From assembly GCA_002189035.1 (NCBI GenBank), contig NEEC01000013.1, positions 2,418,001-2,482,000 of the forward strand: a stretch of 64,000 nucleotides of DNA, given 5' to 3'. The first letter of the stretch is position 1; the number at the start of each line of letters is the position of its first letter. The notes beneath the pieces were generated by a model. It did no database searches. It had not been told where the DNA came from and saw only the letters and a program-made list of their open reading frames with translations. The stretch is from Utricularia gibba. Its lineage: Eukaryota > Streptophyta > Magnoliopsida > Lamiales > Lentibulariaceae. Below, one piece after another: positions 40,027 to 53,175 of the stretch. A program made the position numbers and the translations under genes.

Positions 40027-43000
40027 TCAGTTCACACAGGCTCCAGACACCGCTTTGGATGAAACTGTGGATGCTAGAAGTGTACCACTAAAACCTTTTT
40101 CAGTCGTTCCGAGTTCCATATTTTGATCATTAATTTCATCTACAAATATGAAAATTTGATACGCAGAAGTGAGGACATGAAATATAAAATATCCACCACA
40201 CTGTAACATGTGATGTAGAAAAAAAACAGCAATGAACTGATGAGTTCATTTCATGGTCCCAAGGAAAAACTCCCTCATGATACATAAGAAGAGATCAACT
40301 CTGGGGGTGAGAAAGCGTATAATATGGATGGTGGTACTGACACAAACTTGGTTTGGATGAGATGGTCTATAACATAGTATTCCACAGTCATCTAACATTC
40401 ATAAAATGGATAACTTGTGCACAAGTTTTTTCCTAAAGAGCATCCAACTGTACGGATGCATATTCAATTTCTCAACTATGTCACACATTAAAATTGAACG
40501 AGTGATCACTCCCAACACACCTCATTTTACGGGGCTCAAAATTACTGATGGGTAAGCCAGTTTACCAAAAGTGTTAAAATATCATACCAGCAATATCACG
40601 ATTCTCATGGATCTTCGAATCAGTAACCCACAAAACGTCACCAGGGAAAACATTTGCATCGGCCAGAAAAGCTGTATCCTCCTCAAGCACATTGGAACCC
40701 TTATGAAGCACCTGGTTTTCCCGAACCACCTAAAAGAAAGACTCATTCTAAGTGAAGCTTTAGGTAGGCATATACATAACAAAGAATTAAAGAGAATAAT
40801 ATAAATTTAATGTAAAAAAGAATCAATATCTAAACAATTCATTAACCACATTCGATTTACCCCCAATGACAAAAAAAAGATAACACATCCAGAAACAAAA
40901 TAACTCAACTTCAAGAATAACATGATGGCTCAAAGTTCATACCCCAAAAGATTCCCAAATCATCATCTTCAGCTGGTAAACTGTTGTAGAGCTGGAAACA
41001 TTAAGATTCACAGAGTTCCCATATGCTGCCTTCCTAGACCGTTTGGAAGAACGACGATTTCGGTCTAAGGCATTCTTTGAAGCTTCCAAAATTGATTTAG
41101 GGGGTTCCTTTCCATGAATTAGACAAACATGTATATCCTCGTTTACGTAACTGAGCTTCTTCATCAATTCTGTACTTTCCCTTTCAGCAATGCACTCTTC
41201 ACAGACCTAAGCATGCAGCAAGCTGATTATACGTTCACACAACACACAAAAGTCACTATACAGCTACTCACATATCATACGATCTTAGGCTTAATGCAGA
41301 CAGCATTTTCACTTTTTTTAAACAGTGGTGTATAAAGAATAATAGTGCATCAAACCATAGTGCAATAAAATAAAAAAATGTTACGTCATTAAAAATGGCA
41401 TATCCTTTATGCAACTTAAAGATGAAATTAATTTGGTAATTGGAGACAAAAACGCAACTCAAGAGACAAACAGATAAAAGACACTATGGTAATAAAGGTG
41501 CTTGAGCATCCCACATTTCATGATCAGCAGCACTTGATATCAACTGGAAAAGGTGATTCATTCAACCATCCAATTGTACTTCGGCAGAAGCTCCACATAC
41601 CCATGCTCACGGTCAAAAAAAAGAAGGAAAATGTGAAAGGCTGAAACTTCAAAATTACCTCAGGGGAGGTTTTCACGACAGGCCTGTTGGAGGAGTAATT
41701 AACCTCATTTTCCATATCAGTGCCGTTTTCAGAAATCATTTTCACTTCATCAGAGCCCATAACATTTTTATCCAAACCATCATCAATATGAATTGTGGCC
41801 TTAATACAGTTGGAAACGCTACCACCCACTCATCACAGAGTAGTGTCCAGTCATCCTCAGCCACTAGTGTCAATCCCTCTGCCTAAAATAGATCACTGAT
41901 TAACGGATAATGTTCTAATGATTTCAAGGTATACAAGACACAAGAAAATAACAGATCAAACGGGTTATTTTTCATGCCATGTGATCACATTTGCATGACA
42001 AATTCTTAGATACACAAGTGGAAAAACAATGAAGCTAGATTATGATAAAATAGGATCACAGACTTACATCACTTGGTTTCTGGAAAATCTGATCACGCTT
42101 AAAGAACAATTCTGGCGGTCTCTCTCGTAGTTTGTGATGCTGAAAAGATCAAAGTGAGAAAACACATATTATGGAACATCCACAACATTGCAATATCTTC
42201 TGTTGATCTCATCACAGCAGTTCACAACCTTCTCACAATACATAGTATCAACAACAGAGCTTAAAGTATCAAGTTCTATAGAAGAAGCACTTTTCCCACT
42301 AGTATTGATGTAGTTTCTCCATTTTGAAAGCCACGAGGAGCGCAATAAGAAGTAATTGCCGTTTGGATGAAGAACTATGTTTCTGTTAATGACTAACTTT
42401 TCATGGTTTTGTCTTTGCTTCATCTTGAACTCTCTGCATCATTAGTGTCCAAATAAGAAGAAAGACATATAATAGTCTCCAGTAAAAACTTAACCAAGAA
42501 TAACCTCAGACTATCTTCAGAAAATGCAGCTTCTGTCATTACAACACTACAAATGGCACAAGGCTCAGAATCTGAAAGGAAAGTTGAGCAGCCCACAGAG
42601 TCCCCAGGCTTAACTGTCATGGCAATTTGATGTATAAAACTCCAAAGACTCTCTGAAATCAAAATCCGTTTCGCACCAGGTGCAAGTTCAGGCAAAAGTT
42701 GACCATGGGGGCATCTAATCGATGCTGTTGGTCCAGAGTCAGCATCAGATGGCAAATCTATATTCTTCCTGCGTAACCACTGCTGCAACCTAGGAAATGT
42801 GACATTGATATCAAAATTTTATAACATCACACATTTGTGAACTGAAGTCTCATTGAATTTTCCAATAACTCAAATTACACTTCAATAATCAATCAGAAAT
42901 GCAACATCTTCACGTTATAAAGGGTGTTGGCCAACAAGAGTTTCAGGCGAGAAGCCAGAATTTCTGAAATTGGAGCATGGAGGCAGAAATACAAATCTCA

Positions 43001-46000
43001 TATCAAATATGAAGCATACCATGATTTCGATACATAATATAATTTTCCATCAGAAGAAGGCTGGCCTGCAAGTGCAGCCTCAGCAAGTTCTCTCATCGAA
43101 AATCTTTGATCTCTGTATATATTTGCTTTTGCTTTAACATGGCACATCTCCAAGATGCATTCTATGCAATGATCACCCTTGCTCAACACTGGACCACCTT
43201 TATACTAGCCACAGTAATAGCAAAACATTAAAGGACTACATCAATATACTCACAAAACATTAATCACAATTTAAAAGTTCCACAGGCACGTATGTCTTCA
43301 ATATTGACACTATAAAAAAACTAAGATAGCCATATTAACAAAATGCAGGAATCCAAATTCAGCAGCATGTTGGGTAGTGCAGAAGGTACCTTTGAAAACA
43401 AAGCATTCCAAGCTTCAGCTGATAAGCGCTTCATGCAATTAACCATTGAAAGTGGCACCTTTCCATGGGAACACTGTATGTTGGTGTTCTTGAGAGGCCT
43501 ATACATTGCAAAGATTTTACATTTACATCAGTCCATGTTAGCTTCCTCTATGAACCAATTAGGATGTATTTACGCAGGCTCTGGTACAACCATACTGATC
43601 TTATAACGCTGTAGTACTAACAATTTTGAAACAATAAATATTCTATTAGAAATAACCACAATTTAGCATTTTGAGTTCGTTAACGTGTAATTTATACTCC
43701 ACCGAAGGATGATTCATTAACCCATTGCTAATTCTTAATTAAATTAGTTCAACACTATGTTGTGAACGTTCCAGCCAAAGCAATCTTGCATTTATCAGTC
43801 ATGTTCGAAAATTCTATAAGATCACCCTAAGTACGTGTAATTTTTAAACAGGAACATACTAGGTAAACAATATTTGCACAAAAAGGTGGAAAATACATTC
43901 ACTTACTCAGGATGGACACCGTCTGCCCATTGACGAAGCCATTCAGTAGAAATCCAGAAGTATGGCTTCTCAAGTGATGAAACTGGGGCTTTAGAAAGGA
44001 TAGAACGGACCTCCTCCCGTCTCTTCATTATGTAACTCAATGTTGATTCTTTCTTTGACTTGTACAGTTCACAAGAATTAAGAATCTCTGAGTTCAATGT
44101 ATCAACGTGTTTTGAAAGATGTGAAGGAAGCGGCCTATCAAACTCCTGAAAAAATTCAGAATCATTTGTTCCTATTTTTTGCCCATTCAACTGAGCAATA
44201 ATATTTTGTGCCTCGCCACTTGGCTTCCGAAGTGCATACATTAGCATGTAGGCCTCAGTTGAGGAAAATGATTGGACATATTTAGCTACTGCTACATCTG
44301 ATGATGACATCTGGCTTGCATTGGAGACACTTGTATGTGAGGTAGGGCATAGCAATTCAACTGGTTGACTTTCCACTGCTTTGCTGGAAACATTTAAAGC
44401 AGTGGCCGCAAATGGTTTCATTCCCAAGTTTGAAACTTGCTCATCATCAAACTCCCACCACTCACCAGTTTTTTGATTCTTTATCTGAGCAACATAATGT
44501 CCACTGTTGACGGCAGAGCCCTTATGTATCAAAACCGCGGTTAAATCATATATCAAATCCCCTTGGGAGCATTCTGACAGCCTTGCTGCCATGTCCAGTT
44601 CTACAGGGAAATGAAAGGCTGACGTTATCTTTTTCTTCGTAGTAGTCTGCAAAGAAACACGTCATACCATCAAAATCCGCCATACATCAACTATTTTATT
44701 GAGAAAGCAACTAAAAACATGCGTAGTGTCAAAATGTGTACATAAACATGTAAAAGGACCAGCAATCCATTAATGCCAGTGAATAACTGGCAAACTAGAG
44801 CGTTCAAAAACATTCTACACTCCTAAAAATTTAAGTATACACGTCAAGAATAGTTGGTGATAAAAACTTGGAGCTGCGGTTTCATGAAGTCACATCACCA
44901 AATGATTCCTCTTGAAGTTATGATGCATGCGAATCCAAAACAACTAGTCATCATGTGGCAAAGGCTTGTTGTATCTCATAATACGAAGGATTGGTAACTA
45001 AATAGATAACAAGGAAACAAACATTTAATGTGTATCAGGGAAATTCCTTTTTTGTCATTGAATAAAAAGCCATATAAGGATAACAAAGCCACATCTCCCT
45101 TATGAGAAAATAAATTGTAGCCATTTTGCAGGCAAACTGCACGCATGTATCTGCCTAAAATGAATTACAACGTTATTCCACAAAACAGGGATGTTCATTC
45201 AAAGGAAGGGAGAATATTTTGTAAAACACAAACATTCAATAGAACATCACATGAAAAACCGTGAGGCTTCAAATACACAACATAACAAATGGAAAAACAA
45301 GCAATTACATTTGGCAGGAAAATGTAGCGCTTGAGCTGAAAATTTAGAAAGGGAGGTAGACACCGCAATTTAATGCTGCGGTTAGCATCAACATGCATAG
45401 CACACACGGAACAGTAATATTGGTTTTCTCCATGAAGCTCCTCAGCACTGAGGTAATCATCCAAACTATCATCGAGACAATTCAAGCCTTGAATATTTAA
45501 CTCCAATTCGTAGAAGTCCTCAATTTTAGATGATGCTTCAGATTCATTACCACATTTTGAGCACCTACAGTATCCAACAGAAATAAGCCATGTAATAATT
45601 TCGATAAAACACAAAAAAAGAAAGAAAAATAGTTCACAAAATTTCAATAAAGAGGCTGGACATAAGGATCACAATTATGAGCAGCATATGGAAATGAGTA
45701 ATACCGAGTCACATGAGAGATGCCCCCCGAAACAGGTCCCACACTATTGTGCGGGACGTGGGAACTGCAGACCGGCTCAAACATTGTTCAAGCAGTGACA
45801 ACAATAAGGTGAGGAACTCATGGCTATCCTGCTGGACACCGTTATCTAGTTCCAAAGTTTGAATAAAAGGTGCTGAATCAACAAAGCCCATCTTACTAGA
45901 ATGCAATAGGGCAAAAAGCTGTGCAAGGTTATTGAGAACAGGATCACCGTCCAACACTTCAGGTTCTACTGAAAAAACACCTTCTCTAAATGACTTATTC

Positions 46001-46811
46001 ATGTACAGACACTGTAAAATACTGTTAGCATAGCAAGTTGCACCAAGATTTGTAAGTCCTGCAGGTGTACTGGGGCAGGGACGGAGGTCATCTGATAAAT
46101 CGGTACCCAGGGAGTTTAGAATTTCTGATGTCTTCTGCCACAAGCCAAGTTTCCGACTTCCATGGAGAGGTGGGATCAACCCGCAAAAGCAATTAGGATT
46201 GTCCTTGGTATTAACTCGACAACTGTGACACACAGGCTTCCAAATCATGTACAACTGATTAATGTCCTCCTCAGAAACCTCTCCATGTGACATAATCTTC
46301 CTGCAAAGCAAACGTAAGAGAGGCAAGCATAGAGGTAACAAAACCAAATGAGAAAGGTCCAACCGAGGCCCCATAAGACATATGATTTGCCTCAGCCAAA
46401 AGAAAATTGGTGTTTTCCATCAACCAAAATAAAACCCCTTAACCTCTACTTCAAACAGTGCAATATGGTTCAACGTCAAGCACAAAAAAAAAAAAAAAAA
46501 ACAAATGTATCATTTCAGCTGACATTGAAAGAAGCAAGTTTCAAGTTCACTTAAATGGGCAGCACCTCCAACTGCACCAAGCAATTAGAAAACTTTAAAA
46601 ATAACCTTCTTCAAAAAACCCAGGAAAAATCAGGAGGATTACAAGTCAAACGACAACAAAATCTGTATTAATAAAAAAAACCTGTAGAGTTTAATTCAAA
46701 AAAGAAATAAAAAAACACCCAGAACCTGAATATTTCAGAATCAGTCTGGAGGTTATCGTCAGCCCTAGTCCTCTTGTTCTTACTCCTCGTCGTCGGCCTT
46801 TGATGACCCAT
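40027..46811 (-). CDS. UBP26: Ubiquitin carboxyl-terminal hydrolase 26
   Basis: Nuclear deubiquitinase that removes ubiquitin from histone H2B, needed for gene silencing and seed development in Arabidopsis. It starts [19 protein letters not shown] (46811). The catalytic domain has the Cys box [19 protein letters not shown], the [19 protein letters not shown] block, a zinc site ([24 protein letters not shown]), and the His box [22 protein letters not shown]-type segments follow: [33 protein letters not shown] and [20 protein letters not shown] ubiquitin-like domain ([16 protein letters not shown]) precedes the C-terminus VSGACVN. About a dozen exons. Two frame breaks at base runs: C6 at 45723-45728 (seven expected; restores [15 protein letters not shown]) and C3 at 41825-41827 (four expected; restores [12 protein letters not shown]). 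An intron contains an 18-base A run (46484-46501). Confidence 0.95.
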
Positions 46812-47945
46812 CGTTTCTATTCCTTGACAGAGCAGATGATCGATCACTCAGAAGCTCGGATAACAAGATCAAACTAAATGACAGAGGCTTCCATCCGATA
46901 CACTTTCCCACAACCAACGACGCTCCGTGGTCCTTCGACGCCACGACAAGGAGGGAAGCGACGGAAGCTAGAGGTTTTGGGGAGACCCTTTTTTAATTAT
47001 ATTTTTATTCCATCCCGCGAACACAACATGTTCCACACATAGGGCTCCAACCTTCTATATCTAACCCGGCAAAAGCGGGTTCGGGTCTTGTGTGGGAAAA
47101 CCTGACCCGAGACCCCACTCCACATCCATAGACATTTCATGACACAGTGCAGCCAATTAAGGTGATAAACTTTACTAAAAAATTCTTATAACTCTAAGTT
47201 AATTACGTTTTTGTCCTTTTCTTATTATGGGAATTTTAACTTTTTAGTATTTTTCTTGAAATACGTGTCAACAGTACACAAAATATTATTACATGAACCA
47301 CGACCGCGGATGGCGGTTTTGTAAGATACGGCATGACTTTATTACACTGATAGGGTTTTCGTTTAGCACAATCCATTACACACTGTTTGAAGTTCAGATT
47401 TTGCGACAGAGATTTCCAGGCGGCTCAGGTGAATCGGGATGGGTTTTGGTCGATTTGGTGTTTAACGCAATCCATCATCGGCATCGTTGTATCGCGTTCC
47501 ATTTAGTGAAGCTATTCCTTGATCTGTTGTTAGTTGTAACTGGTTTGATCGCAGCTGCTTGGGTGATCAGGCCGATGATGGAGAATTCTGGCTTGCATCC
47601 TGAGATTCAGGTTGGTAGATGGTGGAGAAAATGAGAAGGAAGATTAGGGTTTTAAAAGGGTGAAACGAAGAGGAGGTGGAGAATGGGGTTTTTATTCCCA
47701 GATACACGTCTGCAGCATTTGGTGTGATGGGCAACGTATCAGACACGCGTGTCCGAAGGGAATGCGTGTAGTGGAGACAGACTTGGTGTACGTGGGTAGC
47801 TAAAATATTTCAAGACATCCCTTGCATTGCATCACACTCGAGATCTCCACGAAACACAGCACAGCTTTTGGAACCACACTACTTCCAATGATTTCATAAT
47901 AACCGTTTTATTATCATTATCCCAATGGCAGCAGCAGCACCAGTC
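46812..47945. other. UBP26 promoter and HEC3 3' region
   Basis: The UBP26 leader and promoter lie left, HEC3 3' untranslated sequence right. Near 47700-47800 there is a cluster of ACGT-type cores and a perfect 12-base palindrome (47742-47753). A 113-codon open frame at 47293-47634 shows no family similarity. Confidence 0.5.
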
Positions 47946-48590
47946 CTAACAACACACAGACCCCGATTCTGCTTCAGATGTCATCCCCACGAACTTGCGG
48001 TTTTCGCTGCAGCTGGAGGGGAACATGTACGGCCACGAGTCGAGCACCGGTGCCACCACCGGAGCACTAGCCGGGGCAACGGGAAGAGGGTGGTGATGGC
48101 TGTTGCTGCCTGAAGAAGACGAATCTGTCTCTTCAGGAACTTGACATACCTAACCGCTTCGTCCAACATGGAGGCGGTGTCCATTTTGGTTCCACCGGGG
48201 ACGAGCCGTTGCAGAATCCTCATCTTCTCTCCGATCCTCTCACGCCGGTGACGCGCCGCCACGCTCTGCGGGTCGTCGCTGATCCTAACGTTCCGACGCC
48301 TGGGCTTACGGATGACGGCCGGGTCGACGTCCACCGGCTGCATCGCAGCGATCTTGAACATCATTTCCTTCATGGCTCCGAGTTCCTCCTCCGGCTCATC
48401 TTCCTGCTCCACCCCGGATCCATCACACCCCCGGAGCTCCGCCGAATTGGCTGTACTGATAATCGGGGCCGTTGATGGGAGGATAACAGCACCATTTATC
48501 TGGAACAAGGTGGTGCTGCTGCTGCTCCTCAGTGTAGGTCTCCCAAAGCCAAGACGCGGAGTCCGTGAACTTGTAATGGCTCATATCCAT
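47946..48590 (-). CDS. HEC3: bHLH transcription factor, HECATE3-like
   Basis: HECATE proteins control gynoecium and meristem development. The bHLH part is diagnostic: [86 protein letters not shown]. The single exon is read in three segments. The ATG at 48590 opens [20 protein letters not shown], which stops at 48423. The bHLH is in a second frame. After RQIRLLQ the first frame resumes as [19 protein letters not shown] and [18 protein letters not shown], with a stop at 47946. One base too many in C5 (48428-48432) and one too few at 48109-48110 would explain this. Family assignment is firm; the continuous protein is inferred. Confidence 0.9.
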
Positions 48591-51152
48591 GAAAGCAATG
48601 GAGACCCAGATCTCAAAATGTGATCTTTTGAATGGAACAATTGGGTTGTGGAGCTAGGAGTGGGTTTAAGTACAAGTTAGGCATAGGAAATGGGAGGAGA
48701 AGAAGGAGAAAGCGAGATAGACAAAAGAGAAATTTAATGCCTTTTGGGACCACAGGCTCTTTGTATACCTCGAAATGGTGAACTTGACAGCCGTAAAATA
48801 TCGTGAAACTATGAATATGTGTGAGAATTAGGCATATGAGATCACCCCCACCTCGCTAAAGTGTTTTCTAGGGTTTCGTTTTCAACGCCAAACTTATACT
48901 AAATAATATACATCAACACCTTTCCATTTATTTATGGATTCAATCGTCTGTAAACTGGACGCCGGAGTTGGCAACAGCACACATTCATCTTACCCATAAG
49001 CATTCTACAATGGTTTTGAGTAACCAGCCGCATTTGCTTAAAATTCACAAGTGGGTCTCAAAACTGAACTCTTTAAAGCTGCTGCATCCACATAATTTTG
49101 CATTACAGAACTCAAGAATGGAGACAAAAGAAGCTGCTCTACGGTTGCAAGGGAAGTTTTAACAAAAGAAGTGTTTTAAGAGGGGATCCATGAAGAGGTC
49201 TCCGTGTCTCCTCCTCCTTCCTCTGGTGTCTAGCCACTGCTGCGTTTGATGGAGTCTTCCATTTACAGTGCAGAAGAGAAAAAATGGGTTAGATATCGGG
49301 CTAACACTAACTCCAGATGCTTCCTGCTTTCCTTCTTTCCTTGAGCTCACGAATAATTGAAGGTGCAGCAGGCCATCAATGAACTGAATTTCGCATTTCG
49401 TGTACTCTTCAGGCTAACTGAATTTTCTTGGTATATACGCCTCCTCTTTCCTTTTCTAACGATTTTCTGATCTCACCACTATTTATTTCTCTGTTTGATT
49501 GGGTCAAAAATCATTTTCTTCTTTTTCCCACCCACCTAACTAAAAACAAATTGTAGCACTGTTAAGAAAAGCATGTGAGATAAAAATGGTGTCATACTCT
49601 AAATCCTCTAATCCTCTGCATGCAACGCGGCTACTGGTAAAATGTCGAAGTTCTACTTTCAGAAGAAGCCGAATAGCTCTGGGTAGAAAGACTGAAATTG
49701 AAGGGTGGAAAAAAACAAAGCTTTGGAGCAGCAGAAGCAGGAGCAGGAGCTCTTGGAAGAAGATCCCTAGGTGTTTATTCTCTGTCTGTCGCACATGAAT
49801 GAGAAGAAGAAAAAGGAGAGCAGAGAGTTTGAAAACGAAGGGAAAGTGGCAAGTGTTGGCGAGAAAGGGAAAAAGCCGGTTTGGTTCTTGTTCAGGCCGA
49901 ACAAGGGAATGGGATGCGTCTGCTGTTTGTGGGTTCGGTCAACCACCACCGCACCCTTTTAACACCTCCCCCCTTACCCTCGTCTCCTCTTCTCCATCAC
50001 ACCATCCCCTCCGGCCATCACCAAAAAAAAAAAAACAGTTTATAGAATTAGGATATAAAAGATTTAATTTATTTGAATTTTAGAATAACAAAACTTTTGG
50101 TGTTTTTTTGTTGTTGTTGTTGTTCCTGCCATGCAATCTCAGTGTGCAGTAAATACTAAAGAGAAGCCATCATCGTTCCTGGGGAAGAAGAAGGATACCG
50201 GGAGTTAAAGGAGAAGGGGGAGTTTGCAGGAGGAGTGGACAGTTTCCGATGGCATGAAAGAAACTTTGGCGAGCATGAATCCATGCCGATCCAAGGATTG
50301 CAACTTTTCTGAACACTCATGATTGTTCCCTTTTCCATCCTTTCCTCCAGAGCCCCTTCACACTGCCTGCTAGGGATGGAAACGGATGATTACCCCTCCC
50401 TGTACTTGCGTTTCCACATCCATGCTTACAACCATTCACTTTCTCATCGTGGGCATTTTCTTTTCCAGCGGGGAATGAGATCCCATCACCAGGAGAAGAA
50501 CAAACGCTAAATTTAAAATATAGGTTGGTAAACTGGGTTCAGAACACAGGATGGGTGGGGTTCCGATGGGCGGTGGCCGGCGTCGTCTGAAAATGTAGAG
50601 CAAAAAACTGAGTATCTTCAATGGGCTTTTCCAACTACTCGAATGAATGCTATGCTTCAGTTGGGTTAAGTGGGATGAGGCGGAAAGGAAGAAAATTCAT
50701 CTGGAGATGGATACTGCTATAAAGCTTCCCGACAAGTCAAGATGGCGGCTGCGAGATGTTAGAAGGGGAATGGTGATTCATACTACGATCAGTACGGTCT
50801 TATTTGGTATCTATATAAAAAAGTTTGATTATTTTATAATAAAGAAAAATTATATATTTGATATGGAGGATAAAATAAATACATATTATTATACATGAAT
50901 TAGAAAAATTCACTTTCTGTATATGTTTACTCATTATTTTATATAAAAAAGTAATAATTTAATTTAATTTTAATAATAATAACTTTAATTTATAATATTT
51001 ATCAATCAAATGTATTATTTTAATAAATATTTATAAAAAAATAATTATTATTTTGAAATTATTAAACAAAATTTAACTAATTTTTAATTATTTTATTTTA
51101 TTTCTTTAATGTGTATATATATATAGGTGCATGAAAATGAGATAACGTCTGG
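48591..51152. other. Large spacer between HEC3 and NdhS
   Basis: HEC3 promoter at the left. From about 49560 to 50600 there are several short open frames on both strands, none with a recognisable family, plus purine-rich stretches. An imperfect 18-base palindrome (gaacactcatgattgttc) lies near 50310. AT-rich from 50800 to 51130. No gene or microRNA was recognised. Confidence 0.45.
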
Positions 51153-52108
51153 ATGGACATCATCGGGATGGTGGGAATGTCCATGCCTTTCTCTGCATCT
51201 CTGCGCCGCAGCTCCTTCTCTGCCTTGTCGAAATTTCATCACACACCCATAAAATTTCCGATAAACGTCCGGGTTCCCAGAGCTGTAAAATCCTCAGAAC
51301 CGCCGGAGAATGAGAAAGCGGCGGCTGCCCCCGAAACATCGGCCGCCGCGGAGCCAACGATTCGGACGGTTCCAAGGCCCAACAAACCGGTGTACTCCAG
51401 TTAAGCGAAGCGATGGAATGTATTTCATCTTTCGTGCGCTAATCAGCATTCTTATATACTTTTGCAATTTGGTTCGACAGTGAAGAAGGGCCAAATCGTG
51501 AGAGTGGATAAGGAGAAATATCTCAACAGCATCAATGTTAAATCAGTTCCTTTTTTCCCATAGTTTTTTACTTTTGTTTTGAATTTGATGGATTTTTGAT
51601 TGTTTCTCAGTATCTATCAGTCGGGCATCCACCTTACTATAAGGGCCTGGACTACATATATGAGGACAGGGGAGAGGTAAATTTGTTACATATCATTGGT
51701 GAAATTGTTTTACGCTGTGAAACATTTACCAATGTTTTTTTTTCCTCTCATGTGGGCTTTGAACGAGAAATAACTGTTTTTAGTGTTTGAAACACGAAAG
51801 AACATTGGTACTTCATGTTTACTGATGGGGTACTTATGTTTTAGGTGTTGGATTTGAAGATATTTGAGACGGGTGAATATGCCTTGGTAAGTTTGATGCA
51901 TTGACTCATGCAAAAACTGGGTTGGCATGTTAATGAACGGTAGCTTGACGCTGAAGGTTGCATGGGTTGGAATACCGACTGCTCCAGCCTGGCTTCCAAC
52001 AGAGATGCTAATCAAGGTATCTAATCTTCTTTAGCTCTTATGTTTTGGAACTGGGAACCTAATCATGGCGATTAACAGTCGGATAAGCTTGATTACGAGA
52101 GAATATAA
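51153..52108 (+). CDS. ndhS: Chloroplast NDH complex subunit S
   Basis: SH3-like ferredoxin-docking subunit of the chloroplast NAD(P)H dehydrogenase-like complex, used in cyclic electron flow around photosystem I. Six exons: 51153-51399, 51481-51536, 51611-51676, 51845-51886, 51957-52016, 52079-52108. Together they give 166 residues with frame kept throughout. The transit peptide is Ser/Arg-rich (SASLRRSSFSALSKFHHTP), and the linker is Ala/Pro-rich. The mature domain is KKGQIVRVDKEKYLNSINYL, SVGHPPYYKGLDYIYEDRGE, VLDLKIFETGEYALVAWVGI, PTAPAWLPTEMLIKSDKLDY and ends ERI. The first ATG (51153) is used; Met codons at residues 6, 9 and 11 are alternatives. The gene appears intact. Confidence 0.95.
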
Positions 52109-53175
52109 TGGAGGAGGAGCTGTCAGAGATGCTGCTAGCACCTACATCAACTTTGAAAGTGTAGCGTATATGTGAAGTTGAAGCACTGAATGTAACACAG
52201 CAATCCCATAATCCAGTTAGTTTCTAAATTGATTGCACTACAATGGCTTTTGCCTATCCTGTTCTTACTACAGCTTATAAAGCATAATGTCCTCAAGGTC
52301 AGCGACAGCAACAAACTGCATGATACTATAATTGCAATATCATCTTTCCACGAGTAAAAAATGAATCTTGAATGCATTGTAATGATTCTCAAGATTGACT
52401 TTGGCGTCAAAAATCAATTTTACCAGTTATCTGGGTTCGATCTAAGGATTCCCTATCAGTGTTCTATTCTTTTCATGCACAAATTGCATTATTCGGGGTG
52501 AGTAGCTTGTGGGTCATATATCACTGCCGCTTCCTGAAGACATCAGACTTGAACCGGTAAGCACAAGACAGGATTTTTAGTTTAGTTCTGTGAGTGCACA
52601 ACTAGCTACTTAGCTAACTCAATATCCTAAAATGAGTGGATTGTCCTATTTTTAACGTTGAGATGCTAAGTCTCCGCGACTAACTCTTCACCATTCTTTG
52701 TTTCATGAGGACATGTGGTGAAGTTCTCTTTCTAGCTTTTTCCGCAGGATGCCTAAGACATCAGATCTTCACTACACCCTGAAATTACGCTGCATCTCAG
52801 GTCGTTATCCTGTTGATCTTCTCTATTGTTCTAAGTTTCGGAAAGGTTGCTGACTATTCAATCGCCTAAGGTACAACTTTCAGTTTCCCATTTTTTTTAT
52901 GTTCTACAGATTTTAGGCTCTTTGACATTCTCTTCTTTTTATGTGCTAGTTGGATTTTAGCGAGTGTTTATGATGAAAGAGAATTAAATGAGTGATCTCG
53001 CTTTGGAACCCACAAAATGAATTCTGGACAAACAATTCGTGTTCTTTACAGGAGTATTCTTCTAATGAAAATGAATATGTAGAGTCTAGGTAGGATGATT
53101 CAAAAGGACTAGAGAACGAATACACATTTAGCTTTGTGTTTTCCTTTGCAGTTCCATTCGTCAGGTTTGAGAGGA
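52109..53175. other. NdhS 3' region and IQD promoter
   Basis: Short non-coding exchange between two plus-strand genes. The right half probably contains the IQD 5' leader and possibly a leader intron. No gene seen. Confidence 0.45.

Noticed and set aside
47293-47634. 113-codon open frame on plus between UBP26 and HEC3
   Set aside because: No family similarity, unbalanced composition, and it lies in a promoter/3' region; treated as chance.
50305-50325. Imperfect palindrome gaacactcatgattgttc
   Set aside because: Two mismatched pairs and no context; too short to call a regulatory site.
49540-50600. Several overlapping small open frames on both strands
   Set aside because: They overlap one another, show no conserved motif and look like purine/pyrimidine-rich spacer. 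A microRNA hairpin was also considered; no known mature sequence was recognised.
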